Of a DNA stretch of 64,000 nucleotides, positions 28,974-42,006 are shown piece after piece. The stretch is from the NCBI GenBank assembly GCA_037954325.1, contig JBBMNZ010000028.1, positions 12,799,501 to 12,863,500 of the forward strand, in the 5' to 3' direction. Each line of letters starts with the position of its first letter. Within the stretch, counting starts at the first letter, position 1. The position numbers were made by a program, and so were the translations under genes. The stretch is from Fistularia commersonii. Taxonomy: Eukaryota > Chordata > Actinopteri > Syngnathiformes > Fistulariidae. Under the pieces are notes generated by a model that was given only the letters and a program-made list of their open reading frames with translations, ran no database searches and was not told the DNA's origin.

Positions 28974-28990
28974 TAGTTGGTGTGAGAGAG
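28951..28990. repeat. Perfect 17-bp inverted repeat at a LINE/LINE junction
   Basis: CTCTCTCACACCAACTA (28951-28967), loop CTTTCA, and its exact reverse complement (28974-28990). It marks the boundary between the inverted RTE fragment and the L2-like LINE. Confidence 0.9.
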
Positions 28991-29620
28991 ACCTCATCAG
29001 CGACTGTACGTCCAAGGTCTTGAGGTTGAGAGAATGAGCAAATACCTCGGCGTTCACATAAGCGAGGACCTCACCTGGTCCCTCAACACCACCCAGATGG
29101 TCAAGAGGGATCAACAGTGACTGTACTTTCTGAGGGGTCTGAGGAGGTTTGGCATGTCGCCTAAGATCCTCAGCAACTTCTACAGCTGTATCATTGAGAG
29201 CATCCTAACCAGCTGCATCACCGTGTGGTACGACAGCACCACTGCTCTGGACTGCAGACACTTGCAGCGAGAAGTAAAGACTGGAGAGAGGATCACCAGA
29301 CCCTCAGTGCCTTCTCCGCAGATCATCTACCATCGTCGAGCCCACAAGAGGGCTGACCATGTCCACCCCCAACATGGACTGTTCACACTCCTACTCCCTG
29401 GCCGGTGGTACAGGAGTGTGAAATATAAGACAACAAAATATAAGGACTTATTCTACACGACTGCCATCAAACTCTTAAACAGCTGACACTCATTCTTCTT
29501 GCACATGTAAAATCTACTGCCCACTTAAATTGCACCCATCCTTGCACCTGCACTTTAAGATTTGCACATCAATATGTACTCAAATGCCAGTGTTCTATTA
29601 CACTGTTCTTATTCACATAT
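28991..29620 (+). mobile_element. L2-like LINE, RT C-terminal and 3' UTR fragment
   Basis: Degraded reading frames give YLGVHISEDLTWSLNT, LYFLRGLRRFGMSPKIL, FYSCIIESILTSCITVWY and the terminal module HGLFTLLLPGRWYRS followed by AIKLLN. This is the end of ORF2 in L2/CR1-group elements. A 3' UTR with TTGCACCCATCCTTGCACC follows. Confidence 0.7.
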
Positions 29621-29624
29621 ATAA

Positions 29625-31300
29625 TCATCCAGAAGGTGCTGAGGAGGAAACTGAAGGAGGCAAAACTCAACTATAAGGAGAAAGTTGAGGGCAAGATGGA
29701 GCAGACTAAAACCAGGGAGCTATGGAGGGAGGTGAGGAAGATGACAGGCTGTGGGAAAACCACGCCCGGAGCCAAAGGTGGCTCTGATTTTGCTGCAGAG
29801 CTAAACCTTTTCTTCAATAGGTTGACACCCAAATGAGCTCTGGGCCCCTCCTCTTCACCTTCTCAGACCTCTGCTGCATGCACTGCATTCAGTACCCCCA
29901 GTACTCAAGAAGGGACGTCCAAGCACTCTCAATGACTACAGGCCAGTAGCACTAATATCACATGTCATGAAGTCGTTCGAGAGGCTTATACTCTAGCACC
30001 TGAAAAACCAGCTGTCTGCTTCCCTGAACCCTCTGCAGTTTGCGTACAGGCAGCACATGAGCGTAGAGGATGCAATCATCTTTCTCACTCATATGGCCCT
30101 ATCCCACCTTGAGAGTGCAGGAAGCACAAGCTGCTGAGTATGCAACTTCACGCTGACATCACTGCCTGGATCCTGCACTACGTCATAGGAAGGCTGCAGT
30201 ATGGTAAGATGGATGGCTGTGTTTCCAAGGCTGTGGGGTGCTGCGCAGGAGTACCCCAAGGTACTGTCCTGTCTCCATTGCTCTTCACCCTCTTCACCTC
30301 TGGCGTCTGGTACAACTCCGGTTCCTGCCTCCTCGAGAAGTTCTCCAGTGATTCTTCCATCGTTGGATGCATCAATGATGACAAGGAGTCTGATTGTGAT
30401 TTTTGTTTGGGGAGCAACCAGCACCACCTCTTACTCAACATCTCCAAGACCAAGAAGTGGTTTTGGACCTCTGGAAGAATCGGAGGGGACGGGTATCAAT
30501 CACCATCCAGAGTGAAGAGGTTCTGTGGACCCCTCACGTCAACATCAAACTAGACTGGTCGCACACTGATGCACTCTACAGGAAGGGTCAGAGCAGGATT
30601 TTCTTCCTGCGGAGACTGAGGTTGTTTGGCGTCTGTAGCAGGCTCCTCAAGACTTTCTACCAGTCTATGGTAGCCAGCGCACTCTTCTTCAGCAAAGTGT
30701 GCTGGTGGTGCAGTGCCAGGTCTGGTGAGGTCAATAGGCTCAATAAGATAGTGAGGAAAGCCCACTTGGCAGTTGGATCAACTTCAATTGGTGGCAGTGG
30801 GGAGGGTAAAGGACAAACTGGGAGCTATCCTGGACAATCCTTCCCACCCCCTCCACGACGAGCTGTGGCTGATGTGGAGCTCCTCCAGCCAACGGTTCAT
30901 CCCACCGCGGTGCAGAACCAAACACTTCAGACACTCCTCTGTGCCCACAGCCATCAGTATGTACAACAGCAGTCTGGATGGCACACAACTCTGACCGGCC
31001 TGAGTGCACCTGTGCTGCTTCCACAATCTCACTACCTCACCCATTCACATGTCATGTCCTCACTCTGCTGTCTTTCTTATCCTTGTTTGTCCCAGCCCAC
31101 ACACACCCTGCCTATTTTTGTTTATTAATTTTATTCACTGCTATTGTCACTCTATTTAAATTGTTGTTTAGTTTTGGTTGTGTATTTTTCACCCTCACCA
31201 TTCCTTTATGTTGTCCACTACTATCCCTGATATTGTTGGTGTTGTTGCTGTTGTTGCTGCTGCTGCTGTCTATTTATTCATGGTTGACTTGCTATCTTCT
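29625..31300 (+). mobile_element. L2-like LINE, ORF2 reverse transcriptase, decayed second copy
   Basis: Frame-shifted stretches give NDYRPVALISHVMKSFER (about 29930-29990), the RT palm motif APQG-like GVPQGTVLSPLLFTLFTS (30248-30303), KLDWSHTDALYRKGQSRIFF and LKTFYQSMVASALFF, and the C-terminal LWLMWSSSSQRFIPPRCRT segment. Several frameshifts and stops; not functional. It may be a tandem remnant of the same family as 28991-29620. Confidence 0.7.
31225..31270. repeat. (GTTGCT)n-like short repeat
   Basis: Imperfect GTTGTTGCT/GCTGCT array at the distal end of the L2-like LINE, probably part of its 3' UTR. Confidence 0.5.
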
Positions 31301-32945
31301 GTCTTCTGTCTCTCTAGTGATATTAATATTAATATTTATTTTTGGAGATTCTTGTCTAACCTCATCTGTCAGCCTGTCCATCACCACTGCATACAAGAAG
31401 GGGCACAGAGCTGATCCCTGATGGGGTCCCACCTCCACCTTGAACTTCTCTGTTACCCTGACAACACACCTAACCACTGTCTCACAGTATACATGTCCTG
31501 TACCGGTCTAGCATACTTCTCTGCCACTCCAGACTTCCTCATACAATACCAGAGTTCCTCTCTTGGCACCCTGTCTAGGTCTACAAAAACGCGGTGCAGC
31601 TCCTTCTAACCTTCTCCGTACTACCCTATTAGCATTCTCAAAGCAAACACTGCATCCGTAGTACTCTTTCTCGGCATGAAGCTATACTGCTGTTCACAAA
31701 TGCTGACTTCTGCTCTCAGTCGAGTTTCCACTACTCTTTCCTCTAGCATAATTGTATGGCTCATCAACTTTATCCCTTTATAGTTGCTGCAATTCTACAC
31801 ATCCCCTTTACTATTAAAAATGGGCACTATCACACTTCGTCTCCATTCCTCAGGCATCTTCTCACTCTCTAAGGTCCTGTTGAATAATCTTGTCAGACAC
31901 TCTACTGCTACCTCTTCTAGACATTTCCACACCTCCACAGGTAGGACCAACTACCTTTCAACTCTTCATCCTCTTCAATGCCTTCCTCACTTCACTTTTA
32001 CTAATCTCTGCTACTTTGTGGTTGACAATAGCCACCTCTTCTACCCTTGCCTCTTTCATTTTCCTCATTCATCAGCTCTTCAAAGTACTCTTTCCATCTT
32101 GCCATCACTCTTCTAGCATCTGTCAATATATCCCCATCTCTATCCTTAATCACACAGACCTGCTGCACATCCTTTCCATCTCTATCTCTGTTTTGCAAAC
32201 CCCGTGTAGATCATTCTCTCCCTCCTTTCTGTCCAACCGAGCATACAAGTCATTGTATGCCCTTCGTTTTGCCTTTGCTACCTCCATATTTTCCATACGC
32301 TGTATCTCCCTGTACTCTGGTATGTTCTCTTCAGTCCCCTCAGTATCCCACTTCGTCTTTGCTAACTGCTTTCTCTTAAATACTCTTGCACTTTCTCATC
32401 CCACCACCAAGTCTCCTTATCTACTCTCCTTCCAGATGATACATCAAGTACTCTCCTACCTGTCTTCCTGATCACATTAGCTGTAGTTGTCCAGTGATCT
32501 GAAATATCTTCCTGACCACCCTGAGCCTTTCTTTCTGAGCCTGTCTGGCTACACTCTCACCTACCACTACTTTGCAGTCACTGATCTCTTTCAGGTTACC
32601 TCATCTACACAAGATGTAGTCTACCTGCGTGCTCCTACCTCTGCTCTTATAAGTTACCCTATGTTCCTGTCTTTTCTGGAAAAAAAGTGTTCACTACAAC
32701 CATTTCCATCCATGTATTCCATGCAAAATCTACCACCATCTGTCCCCCTGTGTTCCTATCCTGTATACCAAATCTGCTCATCACCTCTTCATCCTCTCGA
32801 TTGCCTGCACCAACATAACCATTGAAGTCTGCACCAATTACCACTCTCTCATCTCTGGGGATATTCTGCATAACTTCATCTAACTCATCCCAGAATTTCT
32901 CCGTCTCCTCTAACTCACATCCCACTTGCAGGGATAGCCAACATA
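31292..32945 (-). mobile_element. RTE-like LINE, minus strand, endonuclease and RT remnants
   Basis: Minus-strand protein pieces in order: an EN domain with DELDEVMQNIPRDERVVIGA and DFNGYVGAGNREDEEVMSRF (32875-32755), MVVDFAWNTWMEMVVVNTFF, a linker with DARRVMARWKEYFEELMNEE (about 32120-32060), and RT VGPHQGSALCPFLYAVVMDR (31430-31370). Order and spacing fit RTE-clade ORF2; frames are broken in many places. Confidence 0.75.
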
Positions 32946-32955
32946 TACTGTATAC

Positions 32956-32962
<7 letters not shown>

Positions 32963-32994
<32 letters not shown>
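32963..32994. repeat. (TA)n microsatellite
   Basis: TA array directly beyond the 5' side of the RTE copy. Confidence 0.95.
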
Positions 32995-32997
<3 letters not shown>

Positions 32998-33389
32998 AAT
33001 AATGCTTTCGATTCTGAATTTCAAATATTTACAGCAATGCATTGCGCATTACAGAAGAATGCAGATGAATTGTACATTAATGTAGGAAGACAATTGTCAC
33101 ATTACATGAATTAATGACCCCAAATTTCATCATAAAACACAATCTGTGTGAATAATTCCAAGTAACGCCCAAAACTAAATTGCCTGATTCTCATGGTAAA
33201 ATGAAAATAAGGATAAGTAGTTGTACATTCATTTATCTTTACAGAGTTCATTGCTGCTTAGGAAGAGAGGAAACACCTGCTTGCTGCAGTTGTTCAGGCT
33301 ATTTGGGTCCTCCAGAGTCACTGGTGCATCTTCCATCTTAGCACAGAGGTCTGGACTCACCAATATGCTGCAGCTGGACATAGGAGGGG

Positions 33390-35101
33390 GATGTTAGCAT
33401 TTGGCACGTTTATTACAGATTTTGTCAGTTGTTTTACCAACAACAGATGTATTGCATATCACAGCACCATTATATTCAACCATCTAGTTGGGCTCCTTAT
33501 ATGTTCATGGAGGGAATTTTCTTTAAATCTGATATTCTATATAATCATTACTATAAATCTGTCTCATGTGTACTTTTTCTTACAAGGTCATAGATTCCGT
33601 CAGGAATAAAATGCACAGGAAAATGAAGGGGAATATTGTTAGTTAGTTTTGTCTTCCTGAGCATTCTTGCTGAGCCATGAAACCATTTTGGAATTCATTA
33701 CTGCTGACCAACTCAATGTCTAGCCTGCCATTATATTGCTCAAATAAAAAAACATTTAGCAATTTGTTTTATTTTAGTTGAGATTAGATCACCGTAGGTT
33801 GGATACCACATTTTGTGGAATAGTTAGCTGTTATCTCCATTGATCTGCAGTCATGATTTTCTTCCTGCAGGTTCTCTCCAGTGCTTTGCTATGGCTCTGT
33901 AACCATTTGTCTAGAATGTATTTACTGGAACGGTAAGTAGCAGAATTACCTGTTTATATCAAGGAGGAAAGTGTGCCGCTGTTCTTGTAAACATGTTGCA
34001 AATTTAGTGGGCGTGGATATCTAATTTTTGCCTGAAGTCGAATCAATTTAAAGACATGTTTTTATGTTTTTAGAGATATTCCTCACATTTTATTGTGTCC
34101 AAATGTTTGAGGGTCATGAGTCTTTGATTAAAGGGAAACCTTTACTGTTACTTCTATGCCTGGATTCAAATAATTGAATTTCTAAAAAGACACATAAGTA
34201 AAATCACTTCACCAAATCTCCTAAATACAAGTCTCAGCCAAACTAAAGCACATGTCTTACAAATAAGTCCCAAGGGAAATCTTTTTTCATGTAAAAAAAA
34301 AAAAAAAACAGTTACCAATGACTATAGATTAGTCAGGCCACTCTGTTTGACCTGCCTCCAACAGACTGCAGTGTCGGATAACTCAACTTCTGTGTTGCTT
34401 CCAAATGCCAGCTGTCATGGTTTGCATATAAACTCCAAGAAGTGGTGTGGTCAGTGAAACTGTGCAGGAAGTTGTGAAACTGCTGTCTGGCAGTTGTTGG
34501 GATCTCATGGGGAAGACACGCACTCATTCTTCATGCATATATAACTCGGGAAGAGGATTGTCATGCTTAATTAAAGTATTGCTCAAAAGACAAAATACTT
34601 TGACAACATATTGAATCTAAGATTTGTAACACCCCATATCTGCCCAGCCCATTTTAATCAAATGGATGGAACAAACTTAAAGCCAACAGTTTAATGCTGA
34701 TCTATTTTCTTAGAGAAAGCACAAATTCATCGAAGTGGCTATTGCATGTCATGTTTGAAAAAAAGGGGATACTGGAGAGTGAGTCATATAAGTGGACAAC
34801 AGTATGCCAAACTCTGCCTTTTCTTGTGCTTGTAGGGCTTAGTTGAAAAAGGGAGAAGAGAAATATTGAGATAATTACAAATAAACCAAACAACAACACC
34901 ACCACCACCAACAAGAACAATAGCAACAGCAACAGTATTCATATAATAAAAATGCATTGTATTAATTAACCTTATTTTTTTGGCCATAGCTTTAACACTA
35001 GTGTTTCAGGTTTACTGCACCTCAAAGCTCTGGGATTCATTCTGAGATATTTTGCTGCCAAATAGATCCTTACACACAGAGAGAGCTAGAGAGAGAGATA
35101 G

Positions 35102-35139
<38 letters not shown>

Positions 35140-36480
35140 TATTGTGTCAACACTCCAGGACTGGCACTTAAAAAGCGCCTGTGAAAAGTAAAGATTTGTG
35201 GCAGCCTGTACAGATTAACAAGCAACTGAAAGTGATGTCTGGTGATTCAAAAATATTGCTATTACACTAGAAAGGAATTCCATCACTTGCTATGTGAGCT
35301 CAGTTGTATTGGACTAGATAAATATTCTGAACATTGTGTATAAAGAACATTATGGATTGCATTCTATTTTTGAGCAACCTGCAGAAAGTAGCAAATCTCC
35401 AAAGTTGTGATGAATCCTTAAGAACTACAGGTGACACATTTATTTACTAACAACCCTTCACACTTGCTGTTGTAAACTTCTAATTTACCCTCCAGGGACA
35501 CCCTTTAGATAACACACAGTTTATAGAATAATGTAAGACACAGCATATTCCAAGTGCTGTCACGATAGCAAAGGAAACTGATTTTCGGCACACTGGGACA
35601 CAGGGGGTTGCTTCTGACTTTGGAACAATTTATCGTACTGTTACTGGAATTTTCTCAGCAATGAAAGAGATGTCACGAGATATCTTGTTTAACTGCATTC
35701 CTTCTATATTATAACCTTCTTTCCCCTCCACTTTACTTATGTAATTTAAGTGTTTATGGAATGCAGCAATTACTGATAATATCAATTACAAATCCTGTCT
35801 TAGCATGCCAACACAAGGCAGGAGGGAAAAAAATGCTCTGTAGAGGCAGCAACAAGAGTTGAATCTTTGGAGCAAAAACAAGTGTTAAGATAAACTTCTG
35901 CTGTGCTTTGTTTAATTTATTGTGCAACCACATAATCCCTATCCCTTGATTTTTGATTCTCAAGGGTATCGAATGATGAGAAATGTTTTTGACAAAAATG
36001 AATCATTCATTTAGCCCAATGAAAAATACCTCAATTTACTTTGATATAATGGAAAAAAAAACAAATACATTCTTACTTGTTTATGCCTTGTACCCAAAGT
36101 GCAATACAACCAAGTGAAACAGTTTCTTTTACATTGCTCTTACCTCAAGTACAATACTCTGCCTTTTCATAACTACGGTTATAAATTATTTCTTTTACCC
36201 TAATTTTTTAACGCAAGTAAATAGTGAGTGTTTTTTGTCACACCAGCATTTTGTGGTTGTAAAAGACAACATAAGGGAGACAGGGACAGAGAAATTCCGT
36301 ATGAACATTTGAATTGTTTATTAGCATTTATTGCCTGAGATGGACTTGTTAGATGACTTGATGGAGGATTGCTGAAATTTGTGGTCTAATCCAATAAAAT
36401 GCAATCACATAGATACTTGATCAATGTTTGTGGTCTCATATTGATCATAACATATCAAAGGGGTGCCTCCAATTGAAAAA
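33390..36480. other. Intergenic DNA, few recognised elements
   Basis: AT-rich with a 15-bp poly-A (34295-34309) and a GA array. No gene recognised. 34330-34550 is less AT-rich and could be a conserved noncoding element. Confidence 0.4.
35069..35135. repeat. (GA)n microsatellite
   Basis: Interrupted GAGAGA array. Confidence 0.95.
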
Positions 36481-36484
36481 GCTG

Positions 36485-36675
36485 GCGCTTCTAAAGTATC
36501 CTTCGGCAAGATGCTGGAAGTTGCCCCTGATGGCCTGGTTAGTGCCTTGCATGGCAGTTCTGTAGCACTGTGGTGTGGGTGCGTGTGTGAGCAGGTGATT
36601 GTATTTTAGTGAAAAGAGTTTTGAAACTACAGGGTGTGGATGAGCTACATAAGTGGAGACAATTTGTCAAGCACT
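36485..36675 (+). repeat. Teleost-type interspersed repeat
   Basis: TCCTTCGGCAAGATGCTGGA, then GATGGCCTGGTTAGTGCCTT, GCATGGCAGTTCTGTAGCAC and AAGTGGAGAC. The wording matches a short repeat frequent in fish genomes that ends in an AAGCGCTATATAAG-like segment, here diverged. Confidence 0.45.
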
Positions 36676-37079
36676 GCTGAACTTATTGGACTTTGTGTTA
36701 TTAGTGTACGGACATTATTTTAAAACAGAAACAGATGAGAGAATTTTTACTTTCATAGTTACACAATATACTTACGAGCCTCTGTGTTTTTACAATTTTA
36801 CAGGGGCCAGAGCATTAATTTCCGAACTCCTCTTTTGCAGAATGTTCCTCCAATTTCAGTTTGGAGGGCGGACACAAAGCTTGTTGTTGGGGATAGACCA
36901 GCCCCAGTTATGCTGCTGTCGGCTTACTCTGCTGAGGGAATATCTCATGAGGCACTTCTCTCGTTCCTTCCACTCTTCCCATCCTCTTTGCACTCACATC
37001 CCCTCATCAGTGCATGGTAGTAACCTCATGTTTTCTCCTGAATCTCTGGGCTCTCATTTCCCAGATTTCCAAGAAGACG

Positions 37080-37545
37080 TGGCTTGATCTACTGCAGTGG
37101 TCCAGTCAGGCACCTATGACTATGAATATGAATATGTCAATGTCACCAGGACCTTGCAGCTGTTAGCACTGCTGTTAGCACTAGTACAAGAGTGTTGTCA
37201 GCAGGAGTGTATTACTAGTATTGCCTGTGCCTGTCCCCCCAAACCCAACACTCTTACCACTTCTGTCTATTACAATCTTGCTTTCTATATCTATACCCCT
37301 CTCTCTCTCTCTCTTTCCACCCAAAGTGGTTGCGAAAGAAGGCTGCTGACATTGAGTTGCGATCTGCAAAGGTTTCTGCCTGGTGAGGTAGAGAGTAGTT
37401 TCTCCTTGCCATTGTTTCCTCGTGGGGGATGTTGGGTTTCTGTAAATCAATTTGAAAGGGGTGGTCCAGACGTGGTTTGACATAATGAGATAACTGTTGT
37501 GTTTTGGCAATATATAGATAAAATTTGACTTGATTTTTAATTCAG
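37080..37545 (+). repeat. Teleost-type LINE-tail-like repeat
   Basis: Contains AGGTTTCTGCCTGGTGAGGT, CTCCTTGCCATTGTTTCCTC, GATGTTGGGTTTCTGTAAAT and the terminal GCAATATATAGATAAAATTTG ACTTGA. The end matches a common fish repeat ending in TATATAAATAAAATTGA. Class uncertain, possibly L2-like. Confidence 0.5.
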
Positions 37546-37549
37546 TTTA

Positions 37550-40500
37550 AAACAAAATCAGCACTTTTTCTATCACAATGATTTCAAAAAGACATGCTTT
37601 TAGCTTTATGTTCTCAATTTGTGAGGCTCTTGAGGGATGTGTTAATGACATTTGATTCTCTTAGAAATAGACAGATAAATAGAAATAATGCAAGACAGAA
37701 AAAATGCATTCCTGATAACCATCCCTTTTTCTTTTGGTAATTATAGTTTTGGGCAATAAAGACATGCATTAAAGTATTTCGCTCAGAATCTTAGTCACAC
37801 AGTAATTGTCACTTAACATTTCTGCCTGTTGAGGCAATTGGCTTAAGCCAGTTTGCTTAAAAAATGATAAATCTATTACTTTTAACAGACTTAATGGCAG
37901 AGAGCAATTTGATGTGATTGCTTTCAAAAAATAAAACTAAACTTGAGAGTTACTATGATTATTTAATTCAGGAAAGAGTTAGATCAGTCTCACCAGTCTT
38001 ATTTTTAACTTTTGACTTTTAGGTTATTAATCTTTGCAAGCCCCTCATATCTTATTGATAGCTTGTACTTCTTTAGAAAAAAAATAAGCGATTACAGCTT
38101 TGTGAATAGGATTTAAGATTGGCATGTGCCGGTATTAAAGACAGCCAAGAAGTATCAGAAAGATATGCAGACAAATATCAGCACTTTGACTACAGTTTAA
38201 ACAGCTGTATATAAAAATGTTACCTTCTCCCAGCAACCACAGTGGTGCAGCTTCACAACTAGGTTAAAATGGCAATGCTTGATGCTCCAGATTGCCTGAG
38301 TCTGCGATTGCCACACTGGTTGATACATCGATGTTCACAGTTTTTTCTCTCTCCTGTCTTTATTTGGCCAAAATTGTCCCTATGAAAACATTCAAACCAA
38401 TTTCCTTTTTCTTCTTTATTTTATTTTTTTTCAATTTAAGTCTAATGTTGATGATGGTGAATACAACATTTGGCATCATGGGTGCAAGTGTGGATGGTTA
38501 CCCAACTTTTAAAGCTTCCCTTATTTTTAGATGGTTATTGGAAGACTATTTTCACATTAATTACAAACATATACATTTTCTGTGATGTCAGTAAAAATGT
38601 CAACGTCTCTGACCTATAACCTTTTTGAGTCATTCCAGGTCCAGTAATCAGCAAATATAGTGTGGAAAAAGCTAGGGGCAACATATTTTAGAAACATATT
38701 TCAGTGTTTGGGATAATAGTATGTGTTTGCCTTTTCCTTCAATGAAATTCAACACATAAAAGAAAATGCTATTGAAAGAACTGTTTTTTGAAACAAATCT
38801 GTAAAACACTTGAAAGGAAATTGGGTGATTTTTTTTAACTGTTTTGTTGCTGTGCTGCTAACTCACAGGAAGAGCAGAACCATGGAGGGATGTTAATAAA
38901 AACTTTACAATATGGTCAATTAATTAAGGCATAATAGTCTTTATTTCCTCTGCAACAGCCAGATTCATCAACTTTCTTCGAAAACATCTTTGCTTTTGAC
39001 TCTCCTGTAATTACATAGTTATAGCATCTCCTTTTGTCTTTTATCAATTTTCTATATATTTAATCTCAGTACAAAACCTATAGCTGAATATTTGACACCT
39101 TCGAAGCAACAGTTTGTGACAAATGAAACATACATACCTCTGAAATTATGTTTATTGAGCAGTCAATGTGGTCCGTTAAAATGATAAACATTTTGGCACA
39201 GTTGCTGTATATTACTAAACTGTCCTGTTGCTATGAGGCAATCTAAATAAATATGCATATCATAATTTACTCTCCAAATAAATACAATATAAACTACAAT
39301 GTACAGTAAAAATGCACTGCGTCTGCATCTCACACTGCACCTCCTCAGTAAAACACAAAAACATAATTTATTGTACTTTGCAGACGCAATAAGTTTAAAA
39401 CAAAAAAATTCCAAAGTGAAAAAGATGCTTCATAAGTCGTTAAAACAGCTTATTCTTTTATCAATAAAATCTACCAGGCAATATAACAAAGAAGCAAAAA
39501 GGCTATACTCTGGGCTTTTGGATCACTGTTAAGATGCCGGGTTTTGTGGATGGCTGGAAAAACAAATCTAGATCCCAATTCTTTCACACTCCAGATCTCC
39601 AAGTGTAAACTTTAACAAATTACATCCAGAGACACTGGAGAGTTGATATCACCTAGAACTTGAGACTTGTTTATATACCAGCCTGTGAATTTATCAGATC
39701 TGCTTGATTAATTTGATATGTTTTGGCAATAACTTAAGGAAATTCATTCCAGAGAAATACTGGTAATCTTAATACTAGTTGGGTAATGCGCTATATAAAG
39801 GTCCTTGTAATATACATTACCCAATGTGTAATAAGGTCCCATTAAGGCCATTTACAATATTCAATGAGATGGTTATGTCATACCGGATGGGTGGCACGGT
39901 TTACCATGAGCAAAATAAACATTACTGTTGTTTAACAAATATATCTACTTACAAAATTAAATAGAATCTGATCATCTGATAATCTGATCTGAGCATTAAA
40001 AACTTAGATGGTCTTGTAATTGTTTATAATCACAGCATAAAATTATTTGTTTTAGGATACATTTTCCATTATATTACTGTCAAACAGAGTTTATTGATTG
40101 CTTCATTAATACATTTATGGTTATGTAGTACATGTTAAGGGCACACTTAAATATAATTAGCTTCTTCAGTCTTCAGCCCACAGATATAGTAAGAGAACAT
40201 TGCTTCATAAGATTAGATTAAGCCTCTAAAATGCTTCTGATATAGTGAATTATTCAGTTCATTTGCAGTGACAGGCTCTAAAGTGAGAAAAAGCATATCA
40301 GGAATTATACAGCTTTTTACTTTCCCCCTTTTTTTTAGTACTTTTTTTTCTAAATACATACTTTTGCTAAATTAGGGTACATAATTAATTAGATAGAAAA
40401 TGTTTATAATAATAAGCCCCTATTGTTACCTTAATGCGTATTACAAGGACCTTATGTAAATATACAATAAAAAGTTATATTATGTCAAGGACATGAGTAA

Positions 40501-40960
40501 AAATATTGTTAAAATTACTTTTGCAATTGAGTATGAGTACTTATGAGTGAGATTGTACTTATTTGATTATACGACTGTGTATTTAAGGGTTTTAAACATG
40601 GTCTTGTTGTCAATCGTCTCCACATCGTCTTTATACAAAATACAGCAATTAAAGTGTGTGTTGGACCTGCAAATATAGAAGTGATTCAATTTTCACCTAT
40701 GTGATAACACTGCAATAATAACAGAATGCATTCATGAGAGGAAAACAAGACTATGCCTGGAATCATAGAAAACTAAACATACCCTTTGGACAAAGGTTCA
40801 CAAGAGACAAAGAGTAGCCAACTGCCACAGGTGATCTGGACATCATTTAAGGAAAACACTTATTGTAACATTTCAATGTCTTTGATTTTTTCACAAGCAG
40901 TTTTTGACAAGAAAGTGATAAACTGTCTGAAATACTGTCAAGCACAATACTTTGATTCTC
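37550..40960. other. Intergenic DNA, nothing recognised
   Basis: Very AT-rich stretch between ranbp3 and nrtn. Scattered short frames only. Confidence 0.5.
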
Positions 40961-40969
40961 CAAATCTGA

Positions 40970-40979
40970 CGTGTGTGTG

Positions 40980-41021
<42 letters not shown>
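40970..41021. repeat. (TG)n microsatellite
   Basis: GTGTGT array with one GC interruption. Confidence 0.95.
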
Positions 41022-41023
<2 letters not shown>

Positions 41024-41262
41024 CAGTGACCCAGGTAACCCAACAAACAGAGGTCAATAGACAAAGCAATTTCAGGACACTTCAAATTCATACCATGTAA
41101 GCAGCATTAACAGACTCCGAAGTCAGACAACACAAGTCATTAAAGATATGCACTCTTATCAACCTAAACAAAGAAGAGAGATGTATGTCAGAATTCTGAA
41201 AAAATCATGATCAATGTGTTTGCATTATCTTTTTTGCCACATCTTTTTGAATCCTCAGTTAT

Positions 41263-41345
41263 TTGTGAATAGCCTCTATGATAATAGGTGAAACATCTTC
41301 AAGTGAAGAAATAAAGTCCAGTAACGACAATAAGATTATGACAAG
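41263..41345. repeat. Short shared repeat, copy 1
   Basis: GCCTCTATGATAATAGGTGA then AACATCTTCAAGTGAAGAAA. Similar order at 47270-47340 (GCCTCTACGGTGAGTATTGA, AACGTCTTCAAGGGAAGAAA). Probably the tail of a fish retrotransposon family. Confidence 0.45.
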
Positions 41346-41406
41346 GAATAATCCTGACAGGGATGACTGTGATTCTCCATAGATGACTTTTTAGTAGAGT
41401 TTCATA

Positions 41407-41412
41407 TTTATT
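41407..41412 (-). terminator. nrtn: Candidate nrtn polyadenylation signal
   Basis: AATAAA on the minus strand about 600 bp downstream of the nrtn stop. Other A/T-rich variants lie nearby, so this is one candidate only. Confidence 0.3.
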
Positions 41413-42006
41413 CTTCTACAGTAATCAGTGAAATACTGAGTATATCAAAATAAACCCTTTTTTAGTTGTGACCTTGTTGTACATTTCTGTCATTTGTTGT
41501 CTGAAGTTGAAGTAAGTAAATGGTGAATGCTGTTTATATGTCTTCAAAACAAAGAACAGGCTTTTTTCCCAATTATTTTGTTCTATGTCTATTTACTAAA
41601 GTTTTGTGAAGCTGCAGTATGCTGAGCTGTCAAGGCCTTGCAGTTTGAGCAGATGTAACAGCAATAACAAATGCTACCAAGACTTATCCTTAGAGTTTAA
41701 TACTTGCTGTTACACCAAGTTTTACAGTGTTACTACACAGACTGAAAATATGTCAAAACTGTATGATATGACTGTATTTTTGTATGTTTACATGGAGTCC
41801 TCAAAAACAGTGGCTGCCCAGTTTGTCAGGCCCCCACATTTTATAATAACTGCCAAATATTCACAGGCTGCAGCCACAGCAGCCCTAAACAAGTTACTGA
41901 TCTTTCTTGTGTGCTTGTATATTCCTCAGTAAGTCTCCTGATAGTAACAAGGTTCATTTCCTCCAGTAGAGGCATTGAGCAGCATGAACAGATCTATTTA
42001 CAAAGG

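Noticed and set aside
31784..32471. Plus-strand frames up to 193 codons, Ser/Leu/Phe-rich
   Set aside because: They are antisense shadows of the minus-strand RTE LINE coding sequence.
36653..37087. 144-codon plus-strand frame
   Set aside because: It overlaps two repeat copies (36485-36675 and 37080-37545) and has no consistent protein features.
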